From Paraspadella gotoi (Eukaryota; Chaetognatha), in assembly GCA_051294375.1 (NCBI GenBank), contig CM119266.1, positions 23,584,776-23,648,775 on the forward strand: 64,000 nt of DNA, given 5' to 3'. The position numbers were made by a program, and so were the translations under genes. Numbering within the stretch: position 1 is the first letter of the stretch; each line of letters begins with the position of its first letter. The notes below the pieces were generated by a model that worked only from the letters and a program-made list of their open reading frames with translations, ran no database searches and was not told the origin of the DNA. Positions 1 to 12,899 of the stretch are shown here, in pieces.

Positions 1-409
1 TCTCGAGTATAGCCATGAGAGAGGTAGCTTGGGGATTGGGATCCGTGAAAAGGAGGGAGAGAGAGAAAGACGAAGTTTAATAGGGGACAGTTAGGGTGCA
101 GATGAAAAAAGTCTATTGGCTATTCTAATACGAATATTTAAAATTAAAATATTGTTGAAGACAAAAAGTTCTTTTTGGGCATAATAAAATAAATAAAATA
201 AAGTCTCTAAATCACAAGGTCGCCGGTTGGTGCCGTCTAAATCAACGGATGGCACCATTGGAGAGCGCGACGCTTCCGTCAACTACGAGGGAACAGGTGG
301 CGCCTCAGGCGAGGTGCAAAATCATTTTTCCTTCCGAACAAAGGAGCATCGGCGAGATGTTTAATGAAGATCCATATATACGAAATATTTCACTGACGCC
401 TCTTTGTTT

Positions 410-449
<40 letters not shown>

Positions 450-1590
450 TCCGCTTACAAACGGCGAATTTAGCAAAAAACACACTTGAAATTCCACTAC
501 TTGTGTCGATTGTCTTAATATGATTATTTAATTTGTACGCACATTAACAAATTGGGCACGAACTAAGGATTGTTAAAAATCATGCTCCACCTGTTTCTAA
601 TGACAACAAGATACAAAAATATATTTATCTAAATAATTATAGGGAAAAAAATCTTATGTCCATTCTTTTAGTCCATTTTTAACTTTCGTCTTTCCTGCAT
701 TAGAGTGCCAAGACAAGTTAGAAAGAATTTTACTTTGGAAATCCGGTTTTCTCCTTATCTTCTTTACCTCTGGGTTAATTGATTGATTCCTTAAGATCTA
801 GTTATAGTCTTGCCCTATGAATTAATTTTAAATGATATGACAAGTTCAAAAGTTTTCATTTTTCTTGTTTTTATGCACTTAATTTGGTTACGGAAAAATC
901 TGTGTCAACATTATCTCTTCTCTTTTTTTTTTTTTGTTNNNNNNNNNNNNNNNNNNNNNNNNNCTTACTTTTGTTTATCATTAGAAACAGGTGGAGATGA
1001 TTTTTAACTCGGAATCTTAGTTACGGCCCCAATATTTGGTTATATGTCGTACAAATTAAATAATTATTTAGTAACAAACCGTAAGCAAGTATGGTTTAAT
1101 GTGTTTTTTGCTAAATTTCGCCGTTTGTAAGCGGAACCAGAGATGAGAGAGAGCAGAGAGAGAGAGAAAACAAAAGAGGCGTCCAGTTGAAATATTTCGT
1201 ATATATGGCATCGTTTACATTAAACATCATCGCCGATGCTCCCTTTGTTCGGAAGTGAAAAATGATTTTGCATGCACTTCGCGTGAGGCGACCACACTGT
1301 TCCACTCGTACGTTGACGGAAGCGCCGCGCCTGCCAATGGTGCCACCGTTGATATTAGACGGCACCCAACGCGGCGAACCATTGTGATTTAATTTTATTA
1401 TCGCCCAAAAAGAACTTATTGTCTTCAACAATATTTTAATTTTAAATATTCGATCATTTAGAATAGCAATAAGACTTTTTTTTCATCTGCACCCTAACTG
1501 TCCCCAATGTCAACTTCGTCTTTCTCATCTCTTCCCTCCTTTTCAACGGATCCCAATCCCAAGCCATGGCATACTCGAGATTCGCGGGTA
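1..1590. repeat. Inverted repeat A1 (arms 1-605 and about 972-1590)
   Basis: The first 605 bases return reverse-complemented at about 972-1590. Shared landmarks are TAGGGTGCAGATGAAAAAAG near the outer end, the CT tract at 411-446 (GA-rich at 1141-1170), and CCACCTGTTTCTAATGA at the inner end. The arms differ by many substitutions and small indels. The spacer (606-971) is AT-rich without a gene and holds a 25-N gap at 939-963. The left arm is cut by the window edge. Biological palindrome or assembly fold-back cannot be decided here; the later error-rich third copy favours the latter. Confidence 0.85.
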
Positions 1591-4500
1591 GGGAAGCCCA
1601 CGGTTTCGCCACCGAGCCATTTTGTCCCCATGGCCCGGACCACTTCGACCAGCCAAATCTTTGCCCGCCGGGATACGAGGTCGCGGATCGAGAGGACAAA
1701 AACTCTGCTCGGGAGAAATCCGCGAATCAAATAGGCCTACGTCGGAGATCGTGGTCGCGGACGGAAATTCTATTTACTTACTTTCTATAAATATTATATT
1801 AAAAGATACAAAAATTTTAAAAAATAAATAAAGACAAGAAAAAAGATCAACACTGAAAGTTGAAACAAAGCAAAATTGTTGCAATTATTTATATATAGTT
1901 TTAAATTTCAAGATTTTATTGTTAATTATTAAATGAGCTTAAATAAGCGATGATCAAATAGAATAATAAAACATTTTAGTTATTTATTTCCTTTTAATTT
2001 TAATTCGACTTAAGCTAAATACTATTTTTTGTAAAAAAAAACGTGTAGCCAAAGTTTTTAACGATATTTTTGTTCTGGGAAAAGCTTGTCTTTGCGCCGA
2101 ATTGTTTTGAGAGGTCGCTTTTACTAGGAGTGGGGCAAGCTGAAACAAAAGGCCCGAGCAACAGTGTGTCTGGAATTCCTAACTTAGGACCATAAGCCTA
2201 TTTGTACAGCTCTGTATTCTTTTTAATATATATTTTTAATCATTTATAATACAAATGTAAATAGACTTTTTTGGTTCAGTTAAAAAAATATTCAATACCA
2301 GAAACAAATGAATAATTTAAAAGAAAAATGTAAACAAAAATTAATGGGAAAACCAAGAATAAGTCAAAAATTCAATAAATCATGGAAGATAGGGAAAGTA
2401 AAAAAATAATAAATAAAAAGAAAATTAAAATCTAAATGAATAGCGTTTAAAAAATAATAACTTTATTTTTTATTCATTCTTTTATTCATTTGGATTAAAG
2501 GAAACGAGCAGACCAGGAGTCTCGATCCCGACTTTCAGCCATAATCAGGTATCGATTTTCAGATGCGCGGCGAGAGGGAAAGAGAAGAGAAGAGAAGAGA
2601 AGAAAAATGGACCCGTCGGGGTCAGGTTCGGGACAGGCCGCGACCTGAGCCTGCGACGGAGGGAGAACAGATAGCGACAGGCAGCCGGACAAAACGTAGA
2701 TAGAAGTGAGCGAAATTGGGTCCGCCAACTTCAAGTATATTGCCTCCCCAAGCTAATCCTCTTTCTCTCTTCTTTCATCTCTCTCTCTCTCTTCTCTCTC
2801 TCTCTTCTCGTCGTCTTTCTCTCTCTTCTCTTTTCTTTCCTCTCTCTTCTCTCTCTCTCGTCTCTTCTCTCTCTCTCTCGTCCTCCTCTCTCTCTCATCT
2901 GCTCTTCTCTCTTCTCGTCTCTCCCTTGTTGACTCTCTCTCTCTTCTCTTCGTCTTGACTTCTTCTGCTCTCTCTCTTTCTTCTCTCTTTCTTTCCTCTT
3001 CTCTCTTTCTCTCTCTTCCTTCTTCTCACGAACAAAAAGTCTCGGCGGTGATTTTCATGAATTATTGCGGCCGTCCAGGTTTTTTTCTTCGCCGATTGCT
3101 TTTCGCAGAGGAAGAGAGAGAATGAGAGAGAGAGCGAAGAGAGAGAGAGGAGAGAGAGAGAGAGAGAAGAAACTTCCACCTCCAACTAAATCTTCAATTG
3201 AAATAGATTCACGCCTCACGTTGGAATTGGAAAAGAGAAAAAAGGGGAGAGATAGGGAGAGAAGGAGACGAGAGGGAGAGAGAGAGAGAGACGAGAGAGA
3301 AAGAGAGAAAGAGATGAGAGAGAGGAAAGAGAGAAGAGAGAGAAGAGAGAGAGAGATTAGCAGAGACTATTGGTAGAATGATAGAGAGAGAGAAGACGAG
3401 GAAGAGAGAGAGAAGAGAAAAAGAGAGAGAAGAGAAGGTAGCTTGGGGGGCAGGCAATTTATACTTGGAAGTTCACGGACCCCTAATTTCGATCACTCTA
3501 ATTGTTTTTTTCGCGGTTTTCCCGGGACTATTCGTTCTCCCAACCGATCCGCGGTCTTCATGGTCTGCGGATCCTTTGTCAACACCGAAAACCTGAACCA
3601 CCGAACGGGTTCATTTCTTCTCTTTCTAACTTCTCTATCTCTATCCCTCTCTCGCTGCGGAATCATATATATCAGAGTCCGCTCATTTATTACCGAAAGG
3701 AGACTTGAAAAGTCGCGCGATCGAAGACTCTCTTCTGCCTCCTTTCCTATTAATCCCAAATTGAATAAAAAGAATGAATAAAATAATAAATAAAAGTATT
3801 AATTCTTCTCTAACCACATTAATTTCGAGTTGTAATTTCTCAATTTTGTTTATATATTTATTTATTTTTTTACCTTTTGTTCCTACTTCCATTGATTTAT
3901 TTAGAATTTTGAATTAATTCTTTTTTCCCTTAAATTTTTGTTTACATTTTCGTTTTGTAGATTTTCATTTGTTCATATAGGATTTAATATTATTTGTGTT
4001 TAACTGAAATCCAAAACGAAGATGCTACTTATTTACAATTTGTTATATCCAAATTATTTTAAAATCATAATGAATTTATAAGAAAAGAAAATGAGAGGAC
4101 AGGCTCTCGTACGAAATAGCTTGTCCGTAAAGTTAGGATTCCAGATCAAACTGTTCTCTGCTCGGGGCGCTTTTTAGTTTTCCAGCGTTTGCAGGAAATC
4201 GCCTTCCTAGTAAAAGCACAATTGCCTCTACAAAAGCAAAATTTGGCGCAAAGAGACAGTCCATTTCCCAGTACCACAAAATGGATTACAGCTTATAAAG
4301 AGCTTGTGCTATCACTTTTATTCAACAGAATAATATTTAGCTAATACGGAATTTTAAAAATTTAAAAGAGGAGAATCATAATCAACTTATATATGTTTCA
4401 CTTATTTCATAAGTTGAAATATCATGCTTAATATAACTCATTTTAATACGATTACAATAAAAAGTTCTATAATGAATGCACTACTATCTATTAATCCGAA

Positions 4501-5690
4501 ACTATATAAATCAATCATTGCTTACTTTTCACAACTTCTGCTATTCGCTTAACTTTCAGCGAGTGTTGATCTTTTTTCTGCTTCGTTTCATTATCTTTTT
4601 TCTCAATAATTTTTCCTCATTATTTTAATCTAATATTTCATAGAAAGTATAAAGTCAAAAAAGAATTTTTCCTCTGTTCCTATGCCGCACCCGAATCGCC
4701 AGTCTCCGCGACGTAGTGCCTAAAAAGTTGCGATTGTCTCGCGGACTTCTCTCCAATAACCCGAGCAGAGTTATTTTTCATCATCGACTACCGCAGGATG
4801 TGGGCTCGAGACTCCACTAGACTCCTTGCAAAAGAACTGAGCGCGGCAACAAGATTTGGTCTTGGGTCCGCACACGTTGGTGTCCGCCGATGAGTGAGGC
4901 CCCGCAGAAAAAGGGGGGCAATGTTCCCGTCCTTGGTTGGCCGAAACACCGTCCGCTTACCTACCGCCGCGGAATCTCGGAGTATAGCCAAATGGCTTGG
5001 GCTGAGGCATAGCCTCAATTCTTCGCTTCGACTTGGGCTCGGGCGATAGCTTAGAGGGGCTCTCCGTCCCGCATTCTTATTAGGCTACGTGGACCGCTTC
5101 TGGGAATCCGTTGATACAAGCCGCGTGGAAGAGACGAGGAAAGACGGAGAGAGAAGTATATCATATACTGGGTACAGGTTAAGGGTGCACGGATTAAAAA
5201 AGTATTTCTATTTGCTATTCTTATACTCGAGATAACTATTAGAAAATTTAAAAATAATTGTTGAAGACAATTATGTCCTGTGTCATGGGCATAATAATAA
5301 CGTAAACTTACACAAGGTCGGCCGGATATTGGGTTCCACGTCGTTATAATCACAACGAGAGATGCTACCCATTGGATGATAGGCGCGAGCTGCCTTCCAG
5401 ACGGTCAACTGTGCGATGGGAACCAATACTCCGGCGCTGGGCGCAATCAGGGCGAGGTGCCAAAATCATTTTTCCTTCCGAACAAAGGAGACATTAGCGC
5501 GGCGCGAGATGTGTGTAATGAAGAGATTCCCGTACTATATACCGACAATATACACTCTACCACTCCGACGCGCTCACTTCTTCGTTATTCCTCTTCTCTC
5601 TCTTCTCTCTTTCCTCTCTACTGCGCTCATCCCTTACTTCAAACCAGCTGCTCACGAATTTTAGCAACATAATAATAAACAAAACACTTC
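1100..5690. repeat. Inverted repeat A2, right arm error-rich
   Basis: The stretch 1100-3030 is mirrored by 3110-5690 around a centre near 3.07 kb. Matching landmarks include the AGCTTGGGG boundary (about 2747 and 3431), an AT-rich block (2220-2500 against 3755-4080) and a GGCGCAAAGA block (about 2090 against 4243). The right arm has frequent one- to three-base insertions relative to the left, as in unpolished single-molecule reads. Its last part (about 5000-5690) is a third, direct copy of 1-605. No gene is seen in either arm. Confidence 0.8.
2759..3440. repeat. CT-rich then GA-rich tract at the centre of inverted repeat A2
   Basis: About 270 bases of interrupted (CT)n on the + strand (2759-3030) are followed, after an 80-base non-repetitive link, by about 330 bases of interrupted (GA)n (3110-3440). 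The switch from pyrimidine to purine is what the fold-back centre predicts. Open frames across it encode only Ser/Leu or Arg/Glu runs and are not genes. Confidence 0.9.
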
Positions 5691-5699
5691 GTTGTCCCA

Positions 5700-7790
5700 A
5701 TCATTGTTTCAGTTAGTTACTGTTACAACAGATCTATTAATACCTCAAAGTTATACCACTACCATACCAAGTTGGAGACGAGACCCAACTCAATGGAGGA
5801 AGGGATTTTTCGTCCGGAATTCGGGGTTCTCGTGATCGAAGGATCGCGCGATAGGAACAGTAACGGGGATTCATACATCACAGTGCGTCCACCCGTTAGA
5901 CCATCGTCAAAGTTGTCTCAACCCTCCACCGAAGCTTGTCTCGGTTAGACGCTATACTGGTTCTGTGTCGAGGTGGGTGAGGCTTCTTAGGGACGAAGAG
6001 AGCAGAGAAAAAGCCTTGGTCATGTCCATTTTGTCCATTGCAGTTAGTTCTTCGTCTACTGATCTAGAGTCGCCCGAAGGCAAAGTTGGACCGCGGATAA
6101 ATGTCTATTACTGATTGGAAGCCAGTACGCCATTCTTCCTTGTCATCTGTTCCTATACCCATACTGGGGGGTTGTGAACTCTTTATTCCTCTGAACAATT
6201 ATACGTGAGTGTGCGCGCGTAACTGGAGAGGAGATAAGATCAAATATAATTGAGATATGTTTCGAGACAAGTACAGCAAAATAAGTTCATATATTAATCC
6301 TGCTGTTTTATACATCACTAATTTTGCGTTAACTGAGATCAAATTCGTATCGAAATTGGCTTTAACACTTACGATGGAAAAATAACTATGTACCTAAAAA
6401 ATGCTGTTACAAAAAATTGCCTCAACCCGTAACCTAGATAATTATCCTAAACCTATAAAAACCTTACCTTAAATAAATACATATTTTTTTGGTTTCAGCC
6501 ACACGAATAATTTGAAAAGACTTCTCTCAATTGTGACTTTTATTTGCTGACTTGCAATTTTAATTTTTTGATAAACGACAAACCTTTAATATATTCACAA
6601 CCTCAAATCTCATTCGTTTTACAAAGTGATGAAAGTACCATACTGACATTGATTAATCAAAATTACAATTCACCGCATCACTTTTAACTCCAATGGGAAA
6701 AAGCTCAGGACGTGATTTATTTGCTGAGAAGCTCGACAGATTATTGCGAGAAAAATATTTTCCGCGCAAAAGTCTCGTCGATTAATGCTCAACAATCTGC
6801 TAGACGACAACACCCATCGAAGATATTGAAATTAGAGATCCTCTGACGCTCTACGCCAAATTATATCTTCGCTCCACATTTGATACTCTCCGTCAGTCTG
6901 TCACTTTCAAAATCTTTTTCATCTATTTGGCTCACGATCAGTAAAAAATAAATCGACAACAATCACGATAAATAAAGAGAAGTGAGCAGATCAAAAAATG
7001 AGTGTGTGAAACATTAAAAAGATGCGTAGCAGTGAATAGTAGGAACGAGGACAAAATTGTGCGATTGAAAGCTAGAGAAAAGGAGAGAGTAATACAGAAA
7101 GATGAGAAGAAGAGAAGCAGAGATAAGAAAGGAAGAAAAAAATTAATAAAGTAAAAAAGCGCCAAAAAGAGAGTGTAAGAGAGAGGAAAGGCGATGAGAA
7201 GAGGCATTAAGGAGAGAGGAAAGAAAGAGTTTAGAGAGATGACAGAGAGGGTAGAAAGAGAAAAGGGATTGTCGAGAGAAGTATTGAAGGAAGGAAAGAG
7301 AGAGTGACAGAGGAGAGGGAAGAAAAAAAGCAAGCCGGTAAAAACAATCGACGACAATACAACAGAGAGAGACAGACCAGGAAATACAATTCTACTACTA
7401 TTATGGCTTACCTACGCTGGTCTCACTCTGTTATCCTGAAGAGTTCTGTGAATCTGATTGACGCCCTAAATTCCTATGAGCAATTTTATCTTCTAAATAG
7501 TTGTGTGTTCTTACCATGAAAATCGGCATTGTACTTCTTTCTTAAATTAAGCAGTAACGAGTTTCTGATTGAAGAAATCATTGTCTGTGAGTGCGTATTT
7601 TGAAGGGCATAGATATTTAGTAGTGATGCTCGATGTTATAAGGGAAAAAGATAACAGTTAAGGCCAACCGTTTTTATACTGAAGAGACGTCCATATAGTT
7701 TATCGAAGTGGGCGTGAAATAAGAATATAGATGTATCGTTATTTTTGTGTAATTTCAAAATCATGTCTTAGTAATACCGAAGGGATACAG
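5700..7790. other. Gene-poor intergenic stretch
   Basis: This is mostly AT-rich unique sequence, with a purine-rich block at 7050-7330. The open frames in the purine block are compositional. No splice-site pairs, RNA genes or transposon ends were recognised. Confidence 0.6.
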
Positions 7791-7795
7791 CCCTC

Positions 7796-7857
7796 TCTCT
7801 TCTGCTCTACCCGCTGCTCTCTCTCTCCTCTTCTCTCTTCTCTCTCTCTCTCTCTCA
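7796..7857 (+). repeat. Interrupted (CT)n tract
   Basis: The pyrimidine tract consists of CT dinucleotides with TTCTC interruptions. It lies immediately upstream of a CpG-containing patch starting with an ATGGCGGCGACG sequence at about 7874. Confidence 0.9.
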
Positions 7858-7950
7858 GATCTCACTTTTTTTAATGGCGGCGACGACAGCGCCACTCTCG
7901 CTTATCGATCATAATAAACAAATGCGGATGATAATTAGTCGACGACGAAG

Positions 7951-7985
7951 ATGAATAAGTTCCTTAGGCCGAGTGGTGGTCGAAG
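7951..7985 (+). CDS. Possible first coding exon with a consensus splice donor
   Basis: An ATG at 7951 with A at -3 opens 11 complete codons (MNKFLRPSGGR) and runs into GAAG|GTAAGT, a perfect U1-type donor, at 7985/7986. An upstream ATG at about 7874 (ATGGCGGCGACG) gives a 26-codon open frame that ends at TGA overlapping this ATG, resembling an upstream ORF. I found no partner exon, so this is only a candidate 5' exon; a good donor can occur by chance. Confidence 0.2.
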
Positions 7986-8390
7986 GTAAGTCGCCTCGGT
8001 GCGGACAACGGGTGGTTGAGGAATAAAGGAAGTGTATTGTTTAATTGTAATTGTTATTTGTTCATTGTCCAGACTATAAATGTTTAAAGAAGGGCGGGAA
8101 AAGAATATTTTTAATGTTAGAATGTTTAGTTTAGTAAAGATCCTTCACTTTAGAGACGGTGTTTAAATCTAAGAAGATTTAATATTTTATTTAATCTAGG
8201 AAATATTTTACTGTTTTTTTATTTTATATTTCGCGTAACTCTACTTATAATTTCCATCCCCTTTCCCCGGTAACCCCATTTGTAAACCTCATCTATATAT
8301 TCTCAACCCCCACCTTCGTTCTTCGCCCCCAACTCCCTCTTTTTTTTATTTTTCTATTCCTTCATCTCTCTCGCCTCCCACCTCGCTGAT

Positions 8391-8580
8391 CACGTGACTT
8401 CCCCCCTCCCCCCCTCCCGCCGAGTCTCCGCTTTTTCTTTCTAATGAATTTATGGGGGAACATTCGTTCATTGTGATTCCGCCGCTGCCGCTGCCGACGC
8501 CGCTGCCGACGCCGCTGCCGCCGCCGCTCAGGCTCAGGCCCGTCGCTGTCGACGTCGTCGTTATCGTCGTCGTCTTCCTC
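8391..8580 (+). promoter_or_regulatory. GC-rich promoter-like patch with a CACGTG E-box
   Basis: A GATCACGTGACTT element (CACGTG at 8391-8396) precedes C-rich sequence and a block of (GCC/GAC)n trinucleotides at about 8478-8580. Such CpG-rich sequence with an E-box is typical of animal promoters, but no TATA box or downstream gene was identified. Confidence 0.25.
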
Positions 8581-8740
8581 CACCTCCCCCCCGTCACATC
8601 ACCGCCATCGGCGGACGCGAAAGGTAAATGGAAAAATCCTGCCTGGGGGCGATTTCTCTGCCGGGACGCCCGCAATGAGGGGGGGGGGAATGGGGGAGGG
8701 AATAAAGGAGGAAAAAGAAGGAGAAAGATACGGTGCATGA

Positions 8741-9712
8741 GAAATAAAAAGGGGAAGAGGGAGGATAGGGAAGAGAGAGAGACATAAAAAGGGGAAGAGG
8801 GAGGATAGGGTAGAGAGAGAGAANNNNNNNNNNNNNNNNNNNNNNNNNNNNNNNNNNNNNNNNNNNNNNNNNNNNNNNNNNNNNNNNNNNNNNNNNNNNN
8901 NNNNNNNNNNNNNNNNNNNNNNNNNNNNNNNNNNNNNNNNNNNNNNNNNNNNNNNNNNNNNNNNNNNNNNNNNNNNNNNNNNNNNNNNNNNNNNNNNNNN
9001 NNNNNNNNNNNNNNNNNNNNNNNNNNNNNNNNNNNNNNNNNNNNNNNNNNNNNNNNNNNNNNNNNNNNNNNNNNNNNNNNNNNNNNNNNNNNNNNNNNNN
9101 NNNNNNNNNNNNNNNNNNNNNNNNNNNNNNNNNNNNNNNNNNNNNNNNNNNNNNNNNNNNNNNNNNNNNNNNNNNNNNNNNNNNNNNNNNNNNNNNNNNN
9201 NNNNNNNNNNNNNNNNNNNNNNNNNNNNNNNNNNNNNNNNNNNNNNNNNNNNNNNNNNNNNNNNNNNNNNNNNNNNNNNNNNNNNNNNNNNNNNNNNNNN
9301 NNNNNNNNNNNNNNNNNNNNNNNNNNNNNNNNNNNNNNNNNNNNNNNNNNNNNNNNNNNNNNNNNNNNNNNNNNNNNNNNNNNNNNNNNNNNNNNNNNNN
9401 NNNNNNNNNNNNNNNNNNNNNNNNNNNNNNNNNNNNNNNNNNNNNNNNNNNNNNNNNNNNNNNNNNNNNNNNNNNNNNNNNNNNNNNNNNNNNNNNNNNN
9501 NNNNNNNNNNNNNNNNNNNNNNNNNNNNNNNNNNNNNNNNNNNNNNNNNNNNNNNNNNNNNNNNNNNNNNNNNNNNNNNNNNNNNNNNNNGGTAGAAAAA
9601 AGAAAAAGAAAAAGAATCGGGAGGATAGGGTAGAGATAGAGAAATAGAAAGGGAAGAGGGAAGATAGGGGAGAGAAAGAGAACTAAAAAGGGGAACAGGG
9701 AGGATAGGGCAA
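8741..9712. repeat. About 41-bp minisatellite interrupted by a 767-base gap
   Basis: Two near-identical units with the core AAAAGGGGAAGAGGGAGGAT followed by AGGGTAGAGAGAGA lie at 8741-8823. Three more diverged units follow at about 9618-9712, after a gap of N at 8824-9590. The same unit on both sides indicates that the gap is probably filled by the array, which at 767 bases would hold roughly 18-19 further copies. Confidence 0.75.
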
Positions 9713-11300
9713 CTTACGCTCTTCGAGGTTAACTTCTACCCGTTAATATATTTTATAGTTGAAAATATGAATAAAAAAATATTTAGAAGAATCGCAAGAA
9801 CTCCCTGGATACAATCCTTAGGCCGTTTGAATCATTTAATCTGTTATGGATTCTATTCTCTACTTTCTGTTCTACAAGTATTTATTTAATTACTTTTCGT
9901 AAACACTATTCTACACCATCGATTCTACGCCGGCTCATCATTTAAATCATCACTTGATTTACCCAATGATCTTCAGACGACATAATCAATCGTCCATTCG
10001 ATTTCAGATTCTACCTTCCTTTTCGCGATTCTACCCCCGATTCCATCGCCGATTCTAACCTTAAGTGACTTCGCCTAAAATTTCATTCGAATCTAATTCG
10101 CGCGACGAAAACTCGATTAGGGAGAAGATTGAANNNNNNNNNNNNNNNNNNNNNNNNNNNNNGAGAATGAGAGAGAAAGGGAGAGAGAGAGAGAGAGACG
10201 AGAACGAGCACGAGAGAGAGAGACCGAGCCAGAGGATGAGAGGGAGAGGACGATGATCCTGGGAGATGGGAGAGAGAGAGAATGGTCGAGATGTATGAGC
10301 AGAGAGAGAGAGAATAATAAGCGAACTTGACAACGCCGACGCAAATGACAATCATCTGACACAAACGCCTGTAAAATAACAATGGAACTTTTTACCGTAT
10401 TCCATGATGTGACAATGTCACATTCTTCAAAGGAATTCATAAAGCAGCGTGTGCAAGCTTCGAAATCGAGTCCGGATATTTTCTCCAAGCTTTGGAAGCA
10501 CGCAACCATGGAAGCATGAAAGCCGCAGCTGCGAAGGCGGGTGGAAATCAGCGGGGAAAAAAGTTAAGTGGAAAAGTCGTTGGAAACGCCATCCTGCGCA
10601 AGCGCACATGGGCGCACGGGATGGAGACATGCAAAATCACTCACTTGGAACGAAACTGGGAGGGAATGAATTCACAGCAAAGAGAGAGAAACAGAAGAAG
10701 ATAACTAGTACACGTATTTTATTTCTTTCATATTTATTATTATATACTTACTCTCACTATCTTACAATCATCTTTCTTACCAACATTCCTTATATGAGGG
10801 ATAAATATATACTGGATCTTTTATACACTGATCACTGGCCTCTTCTTCTGTCTTAGGCGCACCGCGGTGAGAGGGTTCTTCCTTGGCTCATCTATGTCTT
10901 CTCTTCAATCTACCTTACATATTCTTTCACTGAATGTATACGATTCTCTCTTTCCTCCTTCCATTTCGTGCAGATCAGCTTTTCTTGTTATATTCTCTGG
11001 CGTTCCTGCGTATCACCTCTCTCTTGATCAATTCCAGTATCCTTCGACTTATAATGTTCATCGCCAACCTCGAAGCGGACCCACAACTGATTAAACTGCC
11101 CAGCTTTTCGCTTCGAACAACGTGAGAGGAGCGAACCTGAGAACACCCTCCGAGCCTGAGACGATTGTCATGGATCTGTGCTGTTGTTTGGATGATTTAG
11201 TGTGCCAGATTCTAAGTTGATTGGGACACCGGAATAACAGAATATGTTATTCATTCCAGTTTCGTCGGTAAATATGAGTTATATGTCTGTTTTTTTTTTC
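9713..11300. other. Intergenic stretch with a GA tract
   Basis: This is unique sequence with a (GA)n-rich block at 10163-10315 next to a gap (10134-10162). Open frames here either cross the gap or translate the GA tract. No gene was recognised. Confidence 0.6.
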
Positions 11301-11323
11301 GAATATGTTTAAAGATATGTAAT

Positions 11324-11707
11324 ATGAATTCATTTTTAGAGAACAAGACTATAAAATTGGTGACGCGGAGAGTTCAAAACAAAACAGACAAAGATTATTC
11401 CCCAATGTATTCTTGCTCAGTGCCACTTCTAACGCCTATTGTTCATTTTGGACCGCAGTGGGCGGACCCGAAAAAATCTTTGGTCGCGTCGCTGGCAACT
11501 GCCGATTCAGCTCCGTACGCCCCGGCGCGCGTATTTGTGGCAGTTCAAATTAGTCATCCATCTATTACTCTGCTACACCCACATGTAAGGAAGAGGAAGG
11601 GAATCAGGCGGTGGTGCGAGGCGAGCATCTCTGTCTGGCATTCATTCGAACTGATGAAGACCTCTTGTTGTAGAAATAAGAAAAAGGAATTGAATGTGAG
11701 AAGTTAA
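11324..11707 (+). CDS. Unassigned 127-codon open frame
   Basis: This is one of few long open frames here not made of simple repeats. It runs from ATG at 11324 to TAA at 11705-11707, with a GC-richer middle (11440-11540, residues about 40-72). I recognise no domain, signal peptide or membrane segment, and no flanking splice sites or promoter. The ATG sits in AT-rich DNA with T at -3, a poor context. It may be a chance open frame. Confidence 0.15.
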   Translation: MNSFLENKTIKLVTRRVQNKTDKDYSPMYSCSVPLLTPIVHFGPQWADPKKSLVASLATADSAPYAPARVFVAVQISHPSITLLHPHVRKRKGIRRWCEASISVWHSFELMKTSCCRNKKKELNVRS

Positions 11708-12002
11708 CGAGAGGACAGAGGAAAGAGAAAAGGAACTAGGAGCTGGAGAAGAGCGTTTAGCTGGCAAGGTGGATGTTTTAAGATAAATGCACTTTGTAAG
11801 GAATTAAAAAATGAGAAAAAAGGATAAGAAGTAGCGACGAGCACAAAAAAAGAGGTAGTAGGAAGACAAAGTAGTATAATGTGAATAAGATCGGCGAATG
11901 GTCAAATAGGTATAAGTTAAAGAAATAAGAGGCGAGAGATGTCCGATAGACATTGAGCGAAGCGGAGGGTTAGTTATGAAAATAAATTATTATAACAGTA
12001 TC

Positions 12003-12036
12003 GCTCTCTCTCCTCTCTCTCTTCTGCTTTTCTCTG

Positions 12037-12120
<84 letters not shown>

Positions 12121-12132
12121 GTTTTCTCTCTC
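12003..12132 (+). repeat. (CT)n microsatellite
   Basis: About 130 bases of CT dinucleotide repeats with a few interruptions. A second CT cluster at about 12300-12354 runs into a 25-N gap (12355-12379). Confidence 0.95.
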
Positions 12133-12899
12133 AAATAAATTTCCCCCTTAAATGTGTACGTGAGCCTTGATTTGGGGGCCTCAGGCCATTTCCTTTGCAT
12201 CGCACGGGCGCTGGCTGCGGACTAAGATCGCTTGGAGATCTGAAACTAAGGGAATCGTCGGTTCAATTTTCTGCTCTCTGTCCTCCTCCTCTGCTCCTCG
12301 CTATCTCTCTTTCTCTCTCTCTCTCGTCCTCGTCTTCTCTCTGCCTCTCTGCTCNNNNNNNNNNNNNNNNNNNNNNNNNCGTTCGCAAGATGAATCCGCC
12401 TCTATTTTAAAACATTAGACATCGCGATATAAATACTAAGTCTCATTTTTTTTTGTGCTGACTTATCCTTTTTTAAAAAAGATTAAAAAAAGCGTAAAAC
12501 TTTTCGCAGTTTTTTCTCTTCTTCTTCGAATCTCATTCATTTTTTCTTTTCACAAAACTCATCAGCGAATGAATGCAGCGAGACTCGCCGACGCCGACGT
12601 GGGGGGAGCAAAAAGGGAGACTAATGAACGAAACGCGGGACGAGTGAACGAAGAGAGTGAGAGTGGGATGAATGGGGATGAACTGAGAATACATTGGGGT
12701 CTTTGGTGAACGGAACAAAATAGTCTTAGTTTTAAAAATGAATTCATATACTATCTTTACTTATTCGAAAAAAAAAACAAAAGAACCAAGGAAACTAATA
12801 AAACGAACGAGCCAATCAAACTACCAATCAACCAAACAACCAACCAACAATCGTCGCCTCGATTCTCATTCGCTTCTCACTTTTCGAAGCGAAAAAGTT

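Noticed and set aside
2716-3457. Several 70-110-codon frames of Ser/Leu or Arg/Glu
   Set aside because: They translate interrupted CT/GA repeats in several frames at once; no domain or splice signals.
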